Assembly (NCBI RefSeq): GCF_000308515.1
Contig: NZ_BAFV01000041.1
Coordinates: forward strand, 32,014-96,013
DNA length: 64,000 nucleotides
Reading direction: 5' to 3'
DNA from: Nocardia carnea NBRC 14403
Lineage (GTDB): Bacteria; Actinomycetota; Actinomycetes; Mycobacteriales; Mycobacteriaceae
The notes under the pieces are model-generated. The model was not told where the DNA came from. It ran no database searches and worked only from the letters and a program-made list of their open reading frames with translations. The translations under genes and the position numbers were made by a program. Positions 36,141-45,475 of this stretch are shown piece after piece. How positions within the stretch are numbered: the first letter of the stretch is position 1; each line of letters opens with the position of its first letter.

Positions 36141-36461
36141 TCAGGCGCCGAGGTCGAATTTGGCGAGCAGCGCTTTGCGCTGCCGATCGCCGAGACCACG
36201 CAACCGTCGGGTCGGAGCGATCTCGAGCTCGTTCATGATCTCCTCTGCCTTGACCTTGCCGACCTTGGGCAGGGCTTCCAGCAGTGCGCGCACCTTCATC
36301 TTACCGATGATCTCATCGGTCTCGGCCTGGCCGAGGACCTCTTTCAAGTCGGTGCCGCCGCGCTTCAGGCGATCCTTGAGCTCCGCCCGAGCACGGCGAG
36401 CGGCAGCCGCCTTCTCCAGAGCAGCGGCGCGCTGCTCATCAGTCAGCTGGGGAAGGGCCAC
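36141..36461 (-). CDS. mihF: Integration host factor, actinobacterial type (mIHF)
   Basis: mIHF is an essential nucleoid protein of actinobacteria, unrelated in fold to the HU-like IHF of E. coli. The 106-residue, highly charged protein shows EKAAAARRARAELKDRLKRG, an S13-like helix-two-turn-helix in ALLEALPKVGKVKAEEIM, and the C-terminal IAPTRRLRGLGDRQRKALL. The GTG at 36461 follows a GGAGGAA site. It heads the mihF-gmk-rpoZ group, as in M. tuberculosis. Confidence 0.96.
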   Translation of the reverse strand: MALPQLTDEQRAAALEKAAAARRARAELKDRLKRGGTDLKEVLGQAETDEIIGKMKVRALLEALPKVGKVKAEEIMNELEIAPTRRLRGLGDRQRKALLAKFDLGA

Positions 36462-37252
36462 GGTTCCTCCGTCTCATCGTTCTGCATCAAAACCTGCCGA
36501 ACTACCCGGCAGTCTCAGCGACCGTACCCACGACGCCCCCGGATTGCGAACCCACCCCCCAGGTCAGGGCATGAATCGGACCCCGTAACGCCCCCTTGCC
36601 CCCTCTCCCGCATCCCCGCTTGCCCACAGTCACCCAACCTGCGCGTCTACCACGAAATACCTTTTCAGCAGGGCATTTTGGGCGCACACACCCGGTTGCG
36701 GCGCGATAGCCACCGGACTTATCCACAGGCTGGCTACCTCCCAGCCGCCCTACCAGGAATTTTCTGTATTTTTTTGCCGCAGCAGGGGCGACGGGGCGTT
36801 CGGCCCCCTCCGGCGTGGCGCTTCCGCGCCCGGTAGTCGCGCCTTCGGCACCGCGCGAAGGGTGCCGAATCAGGCGCAGGAGACCTATCGAAGGCTGCGC
36901 TGAACTCGCCGCCCGGGGGTGACCACAGTCCGGATCACCGGCAGTGAAGGATTGTGGGGGGCGAGCCGGTGCGAGGTCGGCCATGTAGGCAGACGCGCCG
37001 CACGCACAGGGCTCGTCGGCGGATGGCCCTGGCCCAGCGGAGTGCCGCAACGATCCGGGCACCGACGGGACTGCACCCGATGGTCGACAGTCGGCCGACC
37101 TCTGTCCTCGACAGTGTGCAGACCGTCCCCGTCGGCGGCGGGAACGCCGACGACAGCACCCCGCAGACAGGTCCACACACGACGTCGACGGCCCCGATCC
37201 CCCGGAGCGCCCGGCGGTGGCCCTTCGGGCATTTCCGCCCGTAGAGCGCCGA
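36462..37252. other. Long gap between pyrF and mihF
   Basis: No convincing gene is present in 791 bp. Open frames on both strands translate to arginine/proline/serine-rich sequence without domains. The region contains a small GC hairpin (GGGGC 36793-36797, GCCCC 36803-36807) and an AT-richer patch with a run of seven T (36769-36775). It must hold the mihF promoter and the pyrF transcript end. In M. tuberculosis PE/PPE genes occupy this position. Confidence 0.55.
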
Positions 37253-38074
37253 TCAGCGCAAGAAGGCGAACTCCTCCTGGAAAGCCGCCAGCCGATCGCG
37301 CAGCGCCGGCACCGAGGGGCCTGCGCCGAGCACGTCGCGGGAGACATTCGGAACCGCGGCCGGCCACAGCGATTCCGGGAGCAGCGCGCGGACCGCCGCC
37401 GCCGTACCGCCCTGGGCCCCGACCCCGGGCAGGAGAATCGGCCCGTTCAATGCGCTGAGATCGGGGATATCGGTGAGCGTGGCGCCCACCACCACCCCGA
37501 CCGAACCCGGTTCTGTCCCCCGGTTGGCTTCGGCAGCGGCGTCGACAACGGTCTGGGCGAGGGTGCGCCCGTCCACCACCGCCTGCTGCACCCGCGCCGC
37601 CTCCGGATTCGAGGTGGCGGCCAGGACGAAGACACCACGCCCGTTGGCGCGGGCCAGGTCCAGGGCAGGCTGCAGGGCGCCGAATCCGAGGTAGGGCGAG
37701 ACCGTGACCGCATCCGCACCCAACGGCCCGTCACCGAGCCAGGTGCGGGCATAGGCGGCCATGGTGGAGCCGATATCGCCGCGTTTGGCATCGGCGAGCA
37801 CCAGCGTGCCGGAGCCACGCAGCACCTCGATGGTGCGTTCGAGCACCGCGATTCCCGCTGAGCCGTAGGCCTCGAAGAAGGCGACCTGCGGTTTGACCAC
37901 CGCCGCCATCCCGTCGAAGGCTTCCACGCAGATCTCGGCGAAGGTTTCCAGGCCGTTCGCATCGTCGGGCAGGCCCCAGGCGTCGAGCAGCGCGGGATGC
38001 GGATCTATCCCGACGCAGATCGGCCCGTGCGTGCGCCCGGCCGCAGCCAGGCGCACGCCGAAGGTGGTTGTCAT
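37253..38074 (-). CDS. pyrF: Orotidine 5'-phosphate decarboxylase (type 2)
   Basis: PyrF makes UMP, the last step of de novo pyrimidine synthesis. The 273-residue protein is of the mycobacterial type 2 class: ICVGIDPHPALLDAWGL, VVKPQVAFFEAYGSAG and the catalytic LVLADAKRGDIGSTMAAYA. I chose the ATG at 38074 (MTTTFGVRL), 10 nt after the carB stop; an overlapping GTG at 38092 is possible. It is last in the pyr operon. Confidence 0.96.
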   Translation of the reverse strand: MTTTFGVRLAAAGRTHGPICVGIDPHPALLDAWGLPDDANGLETFAEICVEAFDGMAAVVKPQVAFFEAYGSAGIAVLERTIEVLRGSGTLVLADAKRGDIGSTMAAYARTWLGDGPLGADAVTVSPYLGFGALQPALDLARANGRGVFVLAATSNPEAARVQQAVVDGRTLAQTVVDAAAEANRGTEPGSVGVVVGATLTDIPDLSALNGPILLPGVGAQGGTAAAVRALLPESLWPAAVPNVSRDVLGAGPSVPALRDRLAAFQEEFAFLR

Positions 38075-38084
38075 CGCCGCGTCC

Positions 38085-41000
38085 TCAGCCACGCAACGCC
38101 GAATGCAGTTCCTGCAGGGAACGCACGCCGAGGCCGCCGGCGATACTGGCCTCGATACCCTGGACCGCCGCCGCGGCACCCTGCACGGTGGTGATGCAGG
38201 GGATGCTCACGCCCACCGCGGCGCTGCGGATCTCGTAACCGTCCACGCGGGGCCCGGAATTGCCGTAGGGCGTATTGATGACCATATCGACTTCGCCGTC
38301 ACGGATCTGTTCCACGATGGACGCCGCGGGCAGCTGGTCGTTGCCGGCCGCGGGCACCGGATCGGAATGCTTACGCACCTCTTCGCAAGGGATTCCGTTG
38401 CGCCGCAGCATTTCCGCGGTGCCCGTGGTCGCCAGAATCCGGAAGCCGAGATCGTGCAGCCGTTTCACCGGGAACACCATGGCGCGTTTGTCACGGTTGG
38501 CGATCGAGACGAAAACGGTGCCCTCGGTCGGCAGCGAACCGTAGGCGGCGGACTGGCTCTTGGCGAACGCGGTCCCGAAATCGGTGTCGATACCCATGAC
38601 CTCACCGGTGGATTTCATCTCCGGCGAGAGCAGCGAATCGACCTGGCTGCCGTCCGGGCCACGGAACCGATGGAACTGCAGCACCGCCTCTTTCACCGCG
38701 ACCGGTGCGTCCAGCGGAACGTGACCGCCGTCACCGTCGGGCAACATGCCCTCGGCACGCAGGTCGGCAATGGTGGCACCCAGCATGATCCGGGCCGCCG
38801 CCTTGGCCAGCGGTACCGCGGTGGCCTTGGAGACGAACGGAACGGTGCGGCTGGCGCGCGGGTTGGCCTCGAGCACGTAGAGAACATCGTCCTTGAGCGC
38901 GTACTGCACGTTCAGCAGGCCTTTGACGCCGATCCCCTTGGCCAGCGCGATGGTGGAGCGGCGCACCGCTTCGATATCGCTGCGGCCCAGTGTGATCGGC
39001 GGAAGCGCGCAGGCGGAGTCACCGGAATGGATACCGGCTTCTTCGATATGTTCCATGACTCCGCCGAGGAACACTTCGTCGCCGTCGCAGAGCGCGTCGA
39101 CATCGATTTCGATGGCGTCTTCGAGGAAGCGGTCCACCAGCACGGGATGTTCCGGGCTGAGTTCGGTGGCGCGGGAGATATAGCCTTCGAGCGAACCCTC
39201 GTCGTAGACGATCTCCATACCGCGGCCGCCGAGCACATAGGACGGCCGCACCAGCACCGGATAACCGATATCGGCGGCGATCTTGCGAGCGTGCTCGAAG
39301 GTGGTGGCGGTGCCGTATTTGGGAGCGGGGAGCCCGGCCGCGACCAGGACGTCACCGAATTCCCCGCGGTCCTCGGCGAGGTCGATAGCGGCGGCGCTGG
39401 TGCCGACCACCGGTACTCCCGCGGTGGTGAGCTTCTGCGCCAGACCCAGCGGGGTCTGCCCGCCGAGCTGGACGATCACACCCGCGACCGTGCCCGATTC
39501 GGATTCCGCGTGATACACCTCGAGCACGTCTTCGAACGTGAGTGGTTCGAAGTAGAGCCGGTCGGCGGTGTCGTAGTCGGTGGAGACGGTCTCCGGGTTG
39601 CAGTTGACCATCACCGTCTCGTAGCCGGCGGCCGACAGGGTCTGCGCGGCGTGCACACAGGAGTAGTCGAATTCGATGCCCTGCCCGATCCGGTTCGGCC
39701 CGGAGCCGAGGATGATCACCTTCTCCCGATCCGGCTGCGGGGCGACCTCGGATTCGGCTTCCGGGTCGAGTTCGTAGGCCGAATAGTGGTACGGCGTCTT
39801 GGCTTCGAATTCGGCGGCGCAGGTATCGACGGTTTTGAACACCGGCCGCACTCCGAGCCGGTGCCGCAGTGCGCGTACCCCGCCTTCCCCGGCCAGTTCC
39901 GGTCGCAGCGCAGCGATCTGCCGGTCGGACAGGCCGTGGTACTTGGCCCGGCGCAGCAGCGCTTCGTCGAGCACCGGGGTGTCGAGCAGTTCGCGGCGCA
40001 GATCCACCAGCCCATCGATCTCGGCGACGAACCACGGGTCGATACCGGAGGCCTCGGCAACCGATTCGATACTCGCCCCGAGCCGCAGGGCCCGCTCCAC
40101 CTGGTAGATACGGCCTTCGGTGGGGGTCCGCAGATCCGTCAGGATCGCCTCGATCGCGGCGTCGACATCCTCCTGATCCGTGGACGCCGGTGCCCATTTC
40201 CCGTCCTCGGCGGTCCAGAAACCGGTCGCCTTGGTTTCCAGCGAGCGCAGCACTTTACCGAGCGCCTCGGCGAAGTTGCGCCCCAGCGACATCGCCTCAC
40301 CCACCGATTTCATGGTGGTGGTGAGGGTCGGGTCGGCACCCGGGAACTTCTCGAACGCGAACCGCGGCGCCTTGACCACCACATAGTCGAGGGTGGGTTC
40401 GAAGCTGGCGGGGGTTTCCCCGGTGATGTCGTTGACGATCTCGTCCAGCGTGTAGCCGATGGCGAGTTTCGCCGCGATCTTGGCGATCGGGAAACCGGTG
40501 GCCTTGGACGCCAGCGCCGAGGACCGCGAGACGCGGGGGTTCATCTCGATGACGATGAGCCGGCCGTCGGCGGGATTCACCGCGAACTGGATATTGCAGC
40601 CGCCCGTATCCACCCCGACCTCGCGCAGAATGGCGATGCCGAGATCGCGCATCTTCTGATATTCGCGGTCGGTGAGGGTCAGCGCGGGGGCCACCGTCAT
40701 CGAATCACCGGTGTGCACGCCCATCGGGTCCACGTTCTCGATGGAGCAGACGATCACGACATTGTCGCGGCCGTCGCGCATCAGCTCGAGCTCGTATTCC
40801 TTCCAGCCCAGGATGGATTCCTCGATGAGGACATTCGCGGTGGGCGAGGCGGCCAGACCGCCGCCGGCGATCCGGTCGAGGTCCGCGTCGTTGTACGCCA
40901 TCCCCGAACCGAGCCCACCCATGGTGAACGACGGCCGCACGACCACCGGGAAACCCAGTTCGCCGACGGTCTCCCGGACCTCGTCCATGGTGTAGCAGAC

Positions 41001-41441
41001 CCGGGAGCGCGCGCTTTCGCCGCCGACGCTCGCCACGATGTCCTTGAACTTCTGCCGGTCCTCACCGCGCTGGATGGCATCGAAATCGGCGCCGATCAGT
41101 TCGACCCCGTACTTCTCCAGCACGCCGCGCTCGTGCAGCGCAACCGCGGTGTTCAGCGCGGTCTGCCCGCCGAGGGTGGCCAGCAGCGCATCGGGGCGTT
41201 CCTTCTCGATGACCTTTTCGACGAATTCCGGGGTGATCGGCTCGACGTAGGTCGAATCGGCGAATTCCGGGTCGGTCATGATGGTCGCCGGATTGGAGTT
41301 CACCAGCGAAACCCGCAGGCCCTCCGACCGCAGGACCCGGCAGGCCTGGGTGCCCGAGTAGTCGAACTCGCACGCCTGACCGATGACGATCGGGCCCGAT
41401 CCGATGACCAGAATATGTTCGAGATCGGTACGGCGAGGCAT
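38085..41441 (-). CDS. carB: Carbamoyl-phosphate synthase large subunit
   Basis: CarB uses ammonia from CarA, bicarbonate and two ATP to make carbamoyl phosphate for pyrimidines and arginine. The 1118-residue protein is complete. It has two homologous ATP-grasp halves (first with VIVIGQACEFDYSGTQA, VVRPSFTMGGLGSGMAYND; second with GSGPNRIGQGIEFDYSCVHA, VLVRPSYVLGGRGMEIVYD) and a C-terminal allosteric MGS-like domain (FVSIANRDKRAMVFPVKRL). Its start overlaps the carA stop in TGATG. A 1283-codon open frame on the opposite strand is a shadow. Confidence 0.98.
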   Translation of the reverse strand: MPRRTDLEHILVIGSGPIVIGQACEFDYSGTQACRVLRSEGLRVSLVNSNPATIMTDPEFADSTYVEPITPEFVEKVIEKERPDALLATLGGQTALNTAVALHERGVLEKYGVELIGADFDAIQRGEDRQKFKDIVASVGGESARSRVCYTMDEVRETVGELGFPVVVRPSFTMGGLGSGMAYNDADLDRIAGGGLAASPTANVLIEESILGWKEYELELMRDGRDNVVIVCSIENVDPMGVHTGDSMTVAPALTLTDREYQKMRDLGIAILREVGVDTGGCNIQFAVNPADGRLIVIEMNPRVSRSSALASKATGFPIAKIAAKLAIGYTLDEIVNDITGETPASFEPTLDYVVVKAPRFAFEKFPGADPTLTTTMKSVGEAMSLGRNFAEALGKVLRSLETKATGFWTAEDGKWAPASTDQEDVDAAIEAILTDLRTPTEGRIYQVERALRLGASIESVAEASGIDPWFVAEIDGLVDLRRELLDTPVLDEALLRRAKYHGLSDRQIAALRPELAGEGGVRALRHRLGVRPVFKTVDTCAAEFEAKTPYHYSAYELDPEAESEVAPQPDREKVIILGSGPNRIGQGIEFDYSCVHAAQTLSAAGYETVMVNCNPETVSTDYDTADRLYFEPLTFEDVLEVYHAESESGTVAGVIVQLGGQTPLGLAQKLTTAGVPVVGTSAAAIDLAEDRGEFGDVLVAAGLPAPKYGTATTFEHARKIAADIGYPVLVRPSYVLGGRGMEIVYDEGSLEGYISRATELSPEHPVLVDRFLEDAIEIDVDALCDGDEVFLGGVMEHIEEAGIHSGDSACALPPITLGRSDIEAVRRSTIALAKGIGVKGLLNVQYALKDDVLYVLEANPRASRTVPFVSKATAVPLAKAAARIMLGATIADLRAEGMLPDGDGGHVPLDAPVAVKEAVLQFHRFRGPDGSQVDSLLSPEMKSTGEVMGIDTDFGTAFAKSQSAAYGSLPTEGTVFVSIANRDKRAMVFPVKRLHDLGFRILATTGTAEMLRRNGIPCEEVRKHSDPVPAAGNDQLPAASIVEQIRDGEVDMVINTPYGNSGPRVDGYEIRSAAVGVSIPCITTVQGAAAAVQGIEASIAGGLGVRSLQELHSALRG

Positions 41442-42562
41442 CAGGCTCCCTTCATCAGACCGGCGAACCGGTCGAACAAGTACGCGGCGTCATGGGGTCC
41501 GGCGGCCGCTTCCGGGTGGTATTGCACGGAGAAGGCGCGGCCGTCCACCAGCCGCACGCCTTCCACCGTGCCGTCGTTGGCGCAGACATGGCTGACCTCT
41601 GCCTTGCCGAACGGGGTGTCGAACTGTTCGCCGCGTTCGCCTTCCAGCGCGAACCCGTGGTTCTGCGCGGTGATCGAGACGCGGCCGGTCTCGTGCTCGA
41701 CGACCGGGATATTGATTCCCCGGTGCCCGAACTTCATCTTGTAGGTGCCGCGGCCGAGCGCGCGGCCCAGGATCTGGTTACCGAAGCAGATACCGAACAG
41801 CGGCAGGCCCTTGTCGAGGATGCCCTGGGTGAGTGCGACGGCGGTATCGGCGGTCGCGGGGTCGCCCGGGCCGTTGGACAGGAATGCGCCGTCCGGTTTC
41901 AGTTCCAGGATCTTGTCCAGGCTCGTCGAGGACGGCACCACATGCACCCGCATCCCGCGCTGGGCGAACATGCGCGGAGTGTTGGATTTGATGCCGAGGT
42001 CGACCGCGACCACCGTGAACCGGGGCTCGCCCTCGGGTTCGACGGTGTAGATCTCGTCGGTGCTGACCTCACCGGCCAGGTCGGCGCCGAGCATCGACGG
42101 CTGCCCGGTGACCCGGGCGACCAGTTCCGCAGGTTCGGCGAGCGCGGGCCCGGAGAAGATCCCGGCCTTCATCGAACCGCGGCTGCGCAGATGCCGCACC
42201 ACCGCGCGGGTGTCGATCCCGGCGATACCGACGATGTCCTGCTGTTGCAGTTGCCCGGGCAGGGTGCCGGTGGCGCGCCAGTTGGAGTGCCGGCGGGCCG
42301 GGTCGCGTACGGCGTAGCCCGCGACCCAGATCTGTTGCGATTCGTCGTCCTCGTCGTTCCAGCCGGTGTTCCCGATCTGCGGGGCCGTGGCCACCACGAT
42401 CTGCCGGTGGTAGCTGGGATCGGTGAGGGTTTCCTGGTAGCCGGTCATGGCGGTGCAGAACACTGCTTCACCGAGGGTCTGCCCCACCGCGCCGTAGGCG
42501 GTGCCGCGGAAGATCCGCCCGTCCTCGAGGACCAGGGCCGCGGCTGCTGTCGTACTCGTCAT
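41441..42562 (-). CDS. carA: Carbamoyl-phosphate synthase small subunit
   Basis: CarA is the glutamine amidotransferase that supplies ammonia to CarB. The 373-residue protein has the N-terminal ALVLEDGRIFRGTAYGA and the class I glutaminase nucleophile in FGICFGNQILGRALG, with the catalytic histidine and glutamate in VQYHPEAAAGPHDA. It overlaps the upstream PH-like gene by 4 nt and carB by one base, so it is translationally coupled to both. Confidence 0.97.
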   Translation of the reverse strand: MTSTTAAAALVLEDGRIFRGTAYGAVGQTLGEAVFCTAMTGYQETLTDPSYHRQIVVATAPQIGNTGWNDEDDESQQIWVAGYAVRDPARRHSNWRATGTLPGQLQQQDIVGIAGIDTRAVVRHLRSRGSMKAGIFSGPALAEPAELVARVTGQPSMLGADLAGEVSTDEIYTVEPEGEPRFTVVAVDLGIKSNTPRMFAQRGMRVHVVPSSTSLDKILELKPDGAFLSNGPGDPATADTAVALTQGILDKGLPLFGICFGNQILGRALGRGTYKMKFGHRGINIPVVEHETGRVSITAQNHGFALEGERGEQFDTPFGKAEVSHVCANDGTVEGVRLVDGRAFSVQYHPEAAAGPHDAAYLFDRFAGLMKGA

Positions 42563-43053
42563 TCGTCATCTCCCGTCGTTGCCCGCGCCCAGGCCGGATA
42601 CACCGATTTGTCGTCGCCCCGGAATCCCGTATCGATTTCGGTTCCGGTCGGCAGGGTCCAGCGGATCACCAGGACGCCACCTTCGGTCATCACCTTGCCC
42701 GCGTGCCCACGTTCGGTCCGGATGGCAGTGATGGAGTCCTCCGGTATCCAGATCGTGGTGGCACCCTGGCGTTCCAGCAGGATTCCGTGCTCGTAGCGGG
42801 TCAGTTCCGCGGTGGCGCGGTAGCCCAGATCGCCGACCGCTATGCGGTCCTGCCAGCTCGGCGCCATGGTGCTGCCGAGGTAGAGGCCGGTCGTGCGCTC
42901 CAGTATCTGCGACCCGGTTTCGGCCGGTACCGGCGGCAGTTCACCGATCCGCTCCTGCTGCCGGGCGGATCGATTGCGCCACCCTCGGTACATGAGGAAA
43001 ACGGCCAGCACCCACAGCACAACGCAGAGGGTGACCCATAGTGCCCGTTCCAT
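42559..43053 (-). CDS. Membrane-anchored PH-like protein in the pyr operon
   Basis: The 164-residue protein has one N-terminal membrane span (ALWVTLCVVLWVLAVFLMY) and a cytosolic beta-rich domain with GLYLGSTMAPSWQDRIAVGD, ELTRYEHGILLERQ, TTIWIPEDSITAIR and VLVIRWTLPTGTEIDTGF. It corresponds to M. tuberculosis Rv1382, sometimes called a transporter, although one span argues against that. Its ATG at 43053 overlaps the pyrC stop and its stop overlaps the carA start. The conserved position between pyrC and carA suggests a link with carbamoyl phosphate or dihydroorotate enzymes, but no role is known. Confidence 0.85.
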   Translation of the reverse strand: MERALWVTLCVVLWVLAVFLMYRGWRNRSARQQERIGELPPVPAETGSQILERTTGLYLGSTMAPSWQDRIAVGDLGYRATAELTRYEHGILLERQGATTIWIPEDSITAIRTERGHAGKVMTEGGVLVIRWTLPTGTEIDTGFRGDDKSVYPAWARATTGDDE

Positions 43054-44522
43054 CAGCGGCCTCCCACCGGTACACCCGGCGCGGCGGCGACACCGTCGCG
43101 GGCGGTGATCCGGCCGCGCAGCAGTGTGCCGACGACCCGGCCGGGCAGTGTCATCGATTGATAGGGCGTATTGCTCGCGATACTGGCGAGGTGGTCGCCC
43201 TCCACTGTCCAGGTCGCGTCCGGATCGACCAGTACGAGATTGGCCGGTTCGCCTACCTCGATCGGCCGCCCCTGATCGTCGAGTCCGACGATTTCGGCGG
43301 GACGTTCGCTCATCACGCGCGCCACCCCGCGCCAATCGAGCAGTCCGGGCCGCACCATGGTCTCCACCACGATCGACAGCGCGGTCTGCAACCCGAGCAT
43401 CCCGGGCCGGGCCGCCACGAATTCGCAGCATTTGTCCTGTTCGGCATGGGGTGCGTGATCGGTGGCGACACAGTCGACGATCCCGGCGGCGAGCGCCTGC
43501 CGCAAGGCTTCGGTATCCGAGCCTTCGCGCAGCGGCGGGTTCACCTTGTTCACCGCGTCATAGGTTTCCAGCCGGGCATCGGTGAGCAGCAGATGATGCG
43601 GCGTCACCTCGGCGGTGACCGCTATCCCCTGGCCCTTGGCCCATTTCACCAGCTCGACCGTGCCCGCGGTCGACGCATGGCAGATATGCACCCGGGCGCC
43701 GGCGTCCCGGGCCAGCAGCGCGTCCCGGGCCACGATGGATTCCTCCGCGGCTCGCGGCCAACCGGCCAGACCCAGTCGCGCCGCCGTCGGTCCCTCGTGC
43801 GCGACCGCACCACGGGTCAGTCGCGGCTCCTCGGCGTGCTGGGCGATCAGCACATCCAGCGAACGCGCGTATTCGAGGGCGCGGCGCATGATCAGCGGGT
43901 CGTGGACACAGTGCCCGTCGTCGGAGAACATCCGGACCGCGCCGGCGCCGGCGGCCATGGTGCCCATTTCGGCGAGCTGCTCGCCCGCGAGTCCGACCGT
44001 GACCGCACCCACCGGGTACACATCGACGAGCCCGACTTCCTGGCCGCGCCGCCACACATGGTCGGTGATCACGTGGGAATCGGCGACCGGCGAGGTGTTG
44101 GCCATGGCGAAAACCGCGGTGTACCCGCCGAGCGCCGCGGCAGCCGAGCCGGATTCGATGGTCTCGGTGTCTTCCCGGCCCGGTTCGCGCAGATGCGTGT
44201 GCAGATCCACGAATCCGGGCAGCAGCACCCGGCCTTCGCCGGCGACGATTTCGGCGTCGTCCGCGCGCAGTCCGGTCCCGATCTCCCGGATCACCCCGTC
44301 GGCGATCAGCACATCGACCGGGTCACCCGCACCGTAGAGCCGGACCTCGGTGATCAGAACGCTGTCACGCACGCTGTGTCCATCGCGCGTGGGTGCGAGC
44401 CCTCCGTGGTTACGCTCCGCTGCCGCCTCCGGGCCTGACCCGCTCACGCTGTGTTTATCCGGCGTGCGCGGGGGCCCTCCGTGGTTACGCTGCGCTGCCT
44501 CCTCCGGGCCTGACCCGCTCAC
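43053..44522 (-). CDS. pyrC: Dihydroorotase with duplicated N-terminal leader
   Basis: Dihydroorotase cyclises carbamoyl aspartate. The catalytic part has the metal-binding VDLHTHLREPGREDTETI, VHICHASTAGTVELV, TPHHLLLTD and VATDHAPHAEQDK. The frame beginning at the GTG at 44522, which overlaps the pyrB stop by 4 nt, adds two tandem 25-residue copies of a SGSGPE-AA-RNHGG peptide before the normal start region VRDSVLITEVRLYG (GTG at 44372). The protein is 489 residues from the first GTG, or 439 from the third. Either start is possible; coupling favours the first. Confidence 0.95.
   Translation of the reverse strand: MSGSGPEEAAQRNHGGPPRTPDKHSVSGSGPEAAAERNHGGLAPTRDGHSVRDSVLITEVRLYGAGDPVDVLIADGVIREIGTGLRADDAEIVAGEGRVLLPGFVDLHTHLREPGREDTETIESGSAAAALGGYTAVFAMANTSPVADSHVITDHVWRRGQEVGLVDVYPVGAVTVGLAGEQLAEMGTMAAGAGAVRMFSDDGHCVHDPLIMRRALEYARSLDVLIAQHAEEPRLTRGAVAHEGPTAARLGLAGWPRAAEESIVARDALLARDAGARVHICHASTAGTVELVKWAKGQGIAVTAEVTPHHLLLTDARLETYDAVNKVNPPLREGSDTEALRQALAAGIVDCVATDHAPHAEQDKCCEFVAARPGMLGLQTALSIVVETMVRPGLLDWRGVARVMSERPAEIVGLDDQGRPIEVGEPANLVLVDPDATWTVEGDHLASIASNTPYQSMTLPGRVVGTLLRGRITARDGVAAAPGVPVGGR
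44373..44522 (-). repeat. Tandem 75-bp repeat at the start of pyrC
   Basis: Two direct copies (44448-44522 and 44373-44447 on the minus strand) each start with GTGAGCGGGTCAGGCCCGGA and include CGTAACCACGGAGGG. Each unit is exactly 25 codons, so the frame is kept. Copies differ at some positions, including a CGCAGCGT versus GGAGCGT segment, so the duplication is not recent or has been edited. A further GTG follows the second copy at 44372. Confidence 0.9.
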
Positions 44523-45475
44523 GCCGCGGCCTCCTGCACACCGACCAGCAGGCGGAACAGCACCGCCATACGCATATGGACTCCATTCGTCACCTGTTGC
44601 AAAACCGCGGCACGCGGCGAATCCGCCACCGAGGACGCGATCTCCATACCGCGCAGCATCGGCCCGGGATGCAGGACCACCGCATGCTCGTCGAGCAGCG
44701 CGACCCGCCGCTCGGACAGTCCGTAGCGCACCGCGTATTCCCGCGCCGACGGGAAGAATCCGCCGTTCATCCGTTCCGCCTGAACCCGCAGCATGAGTAC
44801 CGCGTCGGCACCGGGCAGTTCGGAATCCAGATCCACCGAAACCCGCACCGGCCAGTCCTCGACGCCCACCGGCAGCAGCGTGCGCGGCGCCACCAGCACC
44901 ACTTCCGCGCCCAGCGTGGACAACAGGAAGGCATTCGACCGCGCGACCCGGCTGTGCAGGATATCGCCGACGATCACCACCCGCCGCCCGGCGATATCGC
45001 CGAGCCGCTGCCGCAAGGTCAGCGCGTCGAGCAGGGCCTGGGTGGGGTGTTCGTGCATACCGTCACCGGCGTTGATCACCGCCGGAACGGCACTGCCCGA
45101 CCGCCGCGACCAGTCCTCGAACCAGTGCGCGATCTGATGCGCCGCACCGGAGGCGGGATGGCGCACGATCAGCGCGTCGGCGCCGGCGGCATGCAGGGTG
45201 AGCGCGGTATCGCGCAGCGATTCCCCCTTGGCGACCGAGGAACTGCTCGCGCTGACATTGATGACATCGGCACTCATCCACTTCCCGGCGACCTCGAACG
45301 AGACGCGGGTCCGGGTGGAGTTCTCGAAGAACACCGTCATCACCGTGCGGCCGCGCAGGGTCGGCAGTTTGTGTACTTCGCGACCCAGCAGCGCCTGTTC
45401 GAACCGTTCCGCCTCGTCGAGCAGGGCGTCGGCGGCCACGCGGTCCAGATCGGTCACCGTCAGCAGATGTCTCAC
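44519..45475 (-). CDS. pyrB: Aspartate carbamoyltransferase catalytic subunit
   Basis: PyrB joins carbamoyl phosphate and aspartate. The 318-residue protein has the carbamoyl-phosphate-binding FFENSTRTRVSFEVAGKW, the aspartate-side region DALIVRHPASGAAHQIAHW, GDGMHEHPTQALLDALTLRQ, and the later MLRVQAERM. Its start overlaps the pyrR stop by 4 nt and its stop overlaps the long pyrC start by 4 nt. No regulatory PyrI subunit is encoded nearby, as expected for actinobacteria. Confidence 0.97.
   Translation of the reverse strand: MRHLLTVTDLDRVAADALLDEAERFEQALLGREVHKLPTLRGRTVMTVFFENSTRTRVSFEVAGKWMSADVINVSASSSSVAKGESLRDTALTLHAAGADALIVRHPASGAAHQIAHWFEDWSRRSGSAVPAVINAGDGMHEHPTQALLDALTLRQRLGDIAGRRVVIVGDILHSRVARSNAFLLSTLGAEVVLVAPRTLLPVGVEDWPVRVSVDLDSELPGADAVLMLRVQAERMNGGFFPSAREYAVRYGLSERRVALLDEHAVVLHPGPMLRGMEIASSVADSPRAAVLQQVTNGVHMRMAVLFRLLVGVQEAAA

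Noticed and set aside
36502..37347. Minus-strand 281-codon open frame between pyrF and mihF
   Set aside because: It overlaps the end of pyrF and encodes cysteine/arginine/serine-rich sequence without a domain.
37893..41744. A 1283-codon open frame on the plus strand opposite carB
   Set aside because: It is antisense to the unmistakable carB gene; high third-position GC keeps the opposite strand open, and its translation has no domain.
44390..44440. GGAGGG inside each pyrC repeat as a ribosome-binding site for the next GTG
   Set aside because: It lies about 27 nt before the following GTG, too far for a standard ribosome-binding site.
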